Shown one piece after another: positions 61,037-64,000 of a stretch of 64,000 nucleotides of DNA (the first letter of the stretch is position 1; each line of letters starts with the position of its first letter). Both the position numbers and the translations under genes were made by a program. The notes under the pieces were generated by a model. The model was given only the letters and a program-made list of their open reading frames with translations, made no database searches and was not told the origin of the DNA. Source of the stretch: Muribaculaceae bacterium (GTDB taxonomy: Bacteria > Bacteroidota > Bacteroidia > Bacteroidales > Muribaculaceae); the NCBI GenBank assembly GCA_017548365.1, contig JAFZAC010000016.1, positions 358,894-422,893 of the forward strand. The letters are read 5' to 3'.

Positions 61037-61072
61037 AGGAAAGCAAGAAAACTAATAACAAAAAACTATAAA

Positions 61073-63229
61073 ATGAAAAGATTTATTTATTGCGTTGCAG
61101 TGGTGCTGATCAGTTGGTCAAGCGCCAGTGCACAAAAGGAGTTCACACTCGAAGACCTCAACTTCGGGGGCAAGAACTACCAGAATATGGTTCCTAAAAA
61201 CAAAACACTACTCTGGTGGGGCGACCAGCTCTTCCATGCCGAAAAAGACACCCTCTGGACGGTCGACACTAAAACCGGCAAGGAGAAACTTGCGTTCACT
61301 GCTCAGCAAGTGCAAAGTTGGGCGGGACTCGACAAGCCCGTGAACCTCAAGTGGGCTTCGTTCCCCTACCCCGACAAGCCATTGATGCTTGTCAACACTG
61401 GCGACAAGCGTATTCTTGTAGACATCAAGAATCACAAGACAGAGTGGAGCCAGAACACTGCCGACGAGCAATATTCTGACTGGAACAAGAAGAGCTGCAA
61501 CGTAGCCTACGTAAAAGACGACAACCTGTGGGTGACAACTGCCAATGGTGGATGCCGACAAATAACTAGCGACGGCTCGCGCGAAATCGTCTACGCCCAA
61601 GCTGTGCACCGCAATGAGTTTGGTATTGAGAAAGGCACGTTCTGGAACAATCAAGGCGACAAACTCGCCTTTTACCGCATGGATCAGAGCATGGTCGCTG
61701 ACTATCCTCTCATCACGGTGCCCGAAATCTATGATTCCACCCATGTAGAGGCAACTCCAGCACCCGAGAAATACCCCATGGCGGGACAGACTTCGCACAA
61801 AGTGCAGGTGGGCATCCTCGATATCGCCACCAACAAAGTGATATATCTCAACACTGGCGACCCAACCGACCGCTATTTCACTAATATAGCGTGGAGTCCC
61901 GATGACAAGTTGGTCTATATGTTTGAGCTTAACCGCGACCAGAACGACTGTCGCCTTGTGAGCTACAACGCTACAACCGGCGCCAAGGTTGCCGAAATTT
62001 ACCGTGAGACAAGCGAAAAATATGTAGAGCCTAGCGTTCCCATCATGTTCCTGCCCTGGGACAATGGAAAGTTTGTCATGCAGAGCCAACGCGACGGCTA
62101 TAATCACCTCTACTTGCACAACGCCGACGGGTCGCTCGTCAAGCAGCTCACCAGCGGCGAATGGGTGGTGATGGAAATGCTGGGCTTCGACACCGAGCAC
62201 AAAGCTATCATCATAGCCAGCAACGAGATAAGTCCTATACAACAGAACATCTTCAGCGTTGACGTCGCCACAGGTAAGCGTACTCGCGTAGACGAGGGTG
62301 GCAAAGGATGGCACGGCGCAAGAATCAATGATAACGGCACATGGCTTGTCGACTATTATCAGGAGCCCGACGTGCCACGCAACATCGCCATCGTCAATAC
62401 CTCAACTGCCAAGTCGCTGCGCTACTACACGGCCCCCGACCCCTGGCAAGGTTACACAGTTCCTGAGTACCGTTGCGGCTCGATTAAAGCTGCCGACGGC
62501 ACCACCGACCTCTACTACCGCATGGTGATGCCCGTGGACTTCGACCCCGCGAAGAAATACCCCACTGTAGTCTACGTCTATGGCGGCCCTCACGCCCACA
62601 ACGTCGATGCCCGCTGGCACTACAGCAGCCGCAGCTGGGAGACCTACATGGCACAACGCGGATACCTTCTTTTCATCCTCGACAACCGTGGCAGCGAGAA
62701 CCGCGGACGCGACTTTGAGCAAGCAACGTTCCGCCATCTTGGTCAGGAGGAGATGAAAGACCAGATGTGCGGTGTAGACTACTTGCACTCTCTGCCCTAT
62801 GTCGACATGGAGAGACTGGGCGTGCACGGATGGAGCTACGGCGGATTCATGACCATCAGCCTGATGACAAACTACCCCGACGTGTTCAAGGTGGGCGTGG
62901 CTGGCGGTCCGGTAATCGACTGGAAATGGTATGAAGTGATGTACGGTGAGCGTTACATGGACACTCCACAGACCAACCCCGAGGGCTACGCGCAAACCAG
63001 CCTCATCCACAAGGCGAAAGACTTGAAAGGACGTCTGCAAATCATCATCGGACTCAACGACCCAACAGTAGTGCCACAGCACGCCTACTCATTCCTCAAG
63101 GCATGCATCGGAGCCGATACGCAACCCGACTTCTTCGTATACCCAGGTCAGGGACACAACATGCGAGGACACCAGAGCGTACACCTACACGAGCGCATAA
63201 CACGCTACTTCGACGACTATCTTAAATAA
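61073..63229 (+). CDS. Secreted S9 prolyl peptidase, dipeptidyl peptidase IV type
   Basis: I place the start at the ATG at 61073 (718 residues), which gives a signal peptide (MKRFIYCVAVVLISWSSASA); an upstream TTG frame would add 16 residues. Residues about 25-470 are the DPP IV beta-propeller (FTLEDLNFGG, GDKLAFYRMDQSMVADYPLI, DRYFTNIAWSPDDK) and the rest is an alpha/beta hydrolase with S588 (HGWSYGGFMT), D663 (GLNDPTVVP) and H695 (PGQGHNMRGH) as the triad. It would remove Xaa-Pro dipeptides from peptides in the periplasm. It lies 72 bp after the ABC exporter. Confidence 0.95.
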   Translation: MKRFIYCVAVVLISWSSASAQKEFTLEDLNFGGKNYQNMVPKNKTLLWWGDQLFHAEKDTLWTVDTKTGKEKLAFTAQQVQSWAGLDKPVNLKWASFPYPDKPLMLVNTGDKRILVDIKNHKTEWSQNTADEQYSDWNKKSCNVAYVKDDNLWVTTANGGCRQITSDGSREIVYAQAVHRNEFGIEKGTFWNNQGDKLAFYRMDQSMVADYPLITVPEIYDSTHVEATPAPEKYPMAGQTSHKVQVGILDIATNKVIYLNTGDPTDRYFTNIAWSPDDKLVYMFELNRDQNDCRLVSYNATTGAKVAEIYRETSEKYVEPSVPIMFLPWDNGKFVMQSQRDGYNHLYLHNADGSLVKQLTSGEWVVMEMLGFDTEHKAIIIASNEISPIQQNIFSVDVATGKRTRVDEGGKGWHGARINDNGTWLVDYYQEPDVPRNIAIVNTSTAKSLRYYTAPDPWQGYTVPEYRCGSIKAADGTTDLYYRMVMPVDFDPAKKYPTVVYVYGGPHAHNVDARWHYSSRSWETYMAQRGYLLFILDNRGSENRGRDFEQATFRHLGQEEMKDQMCGVDYLHSLPYVDMERLGVHGWSYGGFMTISLMTNYPDVFKVGVAGGPVIDWKWYEVMYGERYMDTPQTNPEGYAQTSLIHKAKDLKGRLQIIIGLNDPTVVPQHAYSFLKACIGADTQPDFFVYPGQGHNMRGHQSVHLHERITRYFDDYLK

Positions 63230-63230
63230 A

Positions 63231-63250
63231 ATGCTGAATGTAGAATGCAT
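63231..63250. repeat. Dispersed ATGCTGAATGTAGAATGCAT micro-repeat
   Basis: A 20-bp unit just after the peptidase stop, related to the units at 14938, 28821 and 63534. Confidence 0.45.
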
Positions 63251-63282
63251 AAAAGGCTGCGAGCTTTGCCGCAGCCTTTTTT
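63251..63282 (+). terminator. Terminator after the DPP IV-type gene
   Basis: AAAAGGCTGC / GCAGCCTTTT perfect 10-bp stem, 10-nt loop, followed by TT; about 22 bp after the stop. Confidence 0.9.
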
Positions 63283-63395
63283 AACCCAAAAACTCTCCTA
63301 ATGGCCTTATTTGCACATTGCGTTACCAATGCAACCCCTTCTTTCTATCCACCCGTGAAACACACAACCTTGGCTGTGATTTGCTTTCAAATTTG

Positions 63396-63403
63396 TATCT
63401 TTG
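63396..63403 (+). promoter_or_regulatory. -7-like box in front of the candidate small RNA
   Basis: TATCTTTG, the most common -7 variant in this window, with no protein gene behind it. No -33 TTTG at the normal spacing. Confidence 0.35.
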
Positions 63404-63407
63404 TATC

Positions 63408-63494
63408 AGATAATACAACCCATCACGCAAAGGCGCAAAGGCTATCACCGTTGTGAAGACATCAAGAGCGGGACCTTCGGGCCTCGTTCTTTTT
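63408..63494 (+). ncRNA. Candidate small RNA (about 85 nt)
   Basis: A TATCTTTG box is followed about 60 nt later by a terminator-like hairpin (GAGCGGGACC, TTCG loop, GGCCTCGTTC; one mismatch and two or three G-T pairs) with five T. No open frame fits. Promoter, short body and terminator suggest a short transcript, but this is inference. Confidence 0.3.
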
Positions 63495-63533
63495 GTAAAT
63501 AGCCTCATTATTTCTTCGAAACACAAATACGTT

Positions 63534-63551
63534 CATTCTGCATTCTGAATT
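63534..63551. repeat. Dispersed ATTCTGCATTCTGAATT micro-repeat
   Basis: CATTCTGCATTCTGAATT; same family as 28821-28860. Confidence 0.5.
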
Positions 63552-63580
63552 ACCCCAGCGTGGGCGTTGTTGGGGATCCT

Positions 63581-63720
63581 TCAGCTCGACTGAGCGAGCA
63601 GCATAAGTCGCACGAAGTGCGGTGTGCGATAAGCGAGCCTCAGTCAACCGTCAGCTCGACTGAGCGAGCAGCATGAGTCGCACGAAGTGCGGTGTGCGAT
63701 AAGCGAGCCTCAGTCAATTG
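63581..63720. repeat. Two tandem copies of a 70-bp palindromic repeat
   Basis: 63581-63650 and 63651-63720 are identical except for one internal base (A at 63605, G at 63675) and the last few bases. Each copy is partly self-complementary: GACTGAG near the start pairs with CTCAGTC near the end, and TCGCAC with GTGCGA inside. There is no spacer between copies, so it is not a CRISPR array. It resembles REP-like intergenic elements. Confidence 0.85.
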
Positions 63721-63838
63721 CGCCGCAAGCGCGGCGTTCAAAAAGTCTAGGCGATTGTCAATGTGTGCTGCAACAATGTTGCAGCTATCAAGAAGCGTGG
63801 GCGCTGTTAATGCATTGCGCCGCACGCGCGGCGTTCAA
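63718..63838. repeat. Pair of 24-bp GC-rich palindromic repeats
   Basis: 63718-63741 and 63815-63838 share TTGCGCCGCANGCGCGGCGTTCAA with a single difference, 73 bp apart. The core GCCGC-N-GCGGC is palindromic. A third shared piece, GCGTGGGCG-TGTT, occurs at 63559 and 63795. Confidence 0.7.
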
Positions 63839-63887
63839 GAACCACGAGGGCATTTTTTTAATATTGCTCCTCAATATCCCCTTCCAT

Positions 63888-63895
63888 TACCTTTG
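63888..63895 (+). promoter_or_regulatory. -7 box of the gene at the right edge
   Basis: TACCTTTG with TTG at about -33 (63864-63866); the ATG at 63935 is 39 bp downstream. Confidence 0.5.
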
Positions 63896-63934
63896 CCACA
63901 TTATTAAATTATTAACTTTAAATTTGAAAACACC

Positions 63935-64000
63935 ATGACACCATTCACACCCATCCTCGAGCAATTCGAGGCTGCACGACGCAGAAAACTCATCCAGGTA
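63935..64000 (+). CDS. Start of an unidentified gene (partial)
   Basis: Only 22 codons are in the window: MTPFTPILEQFEAARRRKL followed by IQV. A -7 promoter box 39 bp upstream and the AT-rich leader support a real start. There is no signal peptide. Too little sequence for a family call. Confidence 0.5.
   Translation, partial: MTPFTPILEQFEAARRRKLIQV

Larger units (their letters stand above)
63230..63934. other. 705-bp repeat-rich region with no convincing protein gene
   Basis: It holds a terminator (63251-63282), a candidate small RNA (63408-63494), two dispersed micro-repeats, a tandem 70-bp palindromic repeat (63581-63720) and a pair of 24-bp GC-rich repeats. Short open frames here are formed by the repeats themselves. 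Confidence 0.75.

Noticed and set aside
61025..61072. Upstream TTG start for the DPP IV-type peptidase
   Set aside because: It would put 16 charged residues before a clean signal peptide and begins inside a hairpin loop; the ATG at 61073 is better.
61208..62314. Long antisense open frame opposite the DPP IV-type peptidase
   Set aside because: It mirrors codon structure of the real gene; no family features, and the sense frame carries the full catalytic triad.
63581..63720. Possible CRISPR array
   Set aside because: Only two copies, 70 bp long, with no spacer between them and no cas genes in the window.
63462..63825. Two short minus-strand frames encoding TEARLSHTALRAT-like peptides
   Set aside because: They are translations of the 70-bp tandem repeat; similarity between them comes from the repeat and not from a protein family.

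Overview
This window looks like a chromosomal segment from a gut Bacteroidales bacterium, probably Muribaculaceae or a close relative. The evidence is: Bacteroidota-type promoters (TTTG, about 19 bp, TAnnTTTG) before many genes; a type IX secretion (T9SS) outer-membrane protein, PorV; secreted proteins ending in T9SS-like sorting domains; dockerin-like calcium repeats on other secreted proteins; and the core gene neighbours dxr-rseP, porV-ispF and sppA-lpxK-purine nucleoside phosphorylase. I see no phage, insertion sequence, CRISPR array or rRNA. There is one tRNA (Arg-UCU). Genus-level placement is inference.

Layout. 1-1472: start of rseP and dxr, minus strand. 1644-2579: secreted dockerin/SUMF1-like protein. 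2673-8391: pseudouridine breakdown genes psuG/psuK, an FAD oxidoreductase, a MarC membrane protein and a YidE/AspT-type transporter, all minus. 8582-10252: a second dockerin protein with two SUMF1-like domains. 10447-14941 (plus): argS, a BI-1 membrane protein, porV, ispF. 15013-17889 (minus): glpB and glpA with no glpC beside them. 18086-19396: a UDP-glucose dehydrogenase homologue lacking the catalytic cysteine. 19484-23745 (minus): RluD-type pseudouridine synthase, PASTA protein, M6 metalloprotease with C-terminal dockerin. 24005-28216 (plus): glnS, then an envelope-linked cluster (two HU-like proteins, the second membrane-anchored with a LysM-like domain and a His tail; a small membrane protein; a Cys-motif/carboxypeptidase-regulatory protein), meeting a TonB C-terminal-domain protein. 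28860-36196 (minus): thiL, a pair of related proteins of an unrecognised domain family, purine nucleoside phosphorylase, lpxK, sppA. 36471-42067 (minus): lipoprotein, fmt, ClC channel, sugar-phosphate transferase, tsaC. 42290-45302: small secreted flavoprotein, a 48-residue membrane peptide, a sorting-domain relic, a BASS transporter and a porin. 45408-56797 (minus): an LRR surface protein translationally coupled to a 3,260-residue LamG/FN3 surface protein. 57019-63229: tRNA-Arg, queA, a lipoprotein, an ABC exporter half with a degenerate ATPase site, and a DPP IV-type peptidase. 63230-64000: a repeat-rich non-coding stretch and the first codons of a new gene.

How it fits together. PorV supports export of T9SS cargo; the giant LamG protein and its LRR partner are the clearest cargo here. 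RseP, LpxK, SppA, PASTA, HU-LysM and TonB-like proteins concern envelope upkeep. Dxr and IspF belong to the MEP isoprenoid pathway. GlpAB, PsuGK and the nucleoside phosphorylase are salvage or catabolic enzymes. The points most worth following up are the Cys-less UDP-glucose dehydrogenase homologue, the HU-LysM cluster, the three-copy unrecognised domain inserted beside thiL, the orphan degenerate ABC half, the coupled giant/LRR surface pair, the 16-bp tandem repeat in front of the glnS promoter, and the palindromic 70-bp tandem repeat near the right edge.
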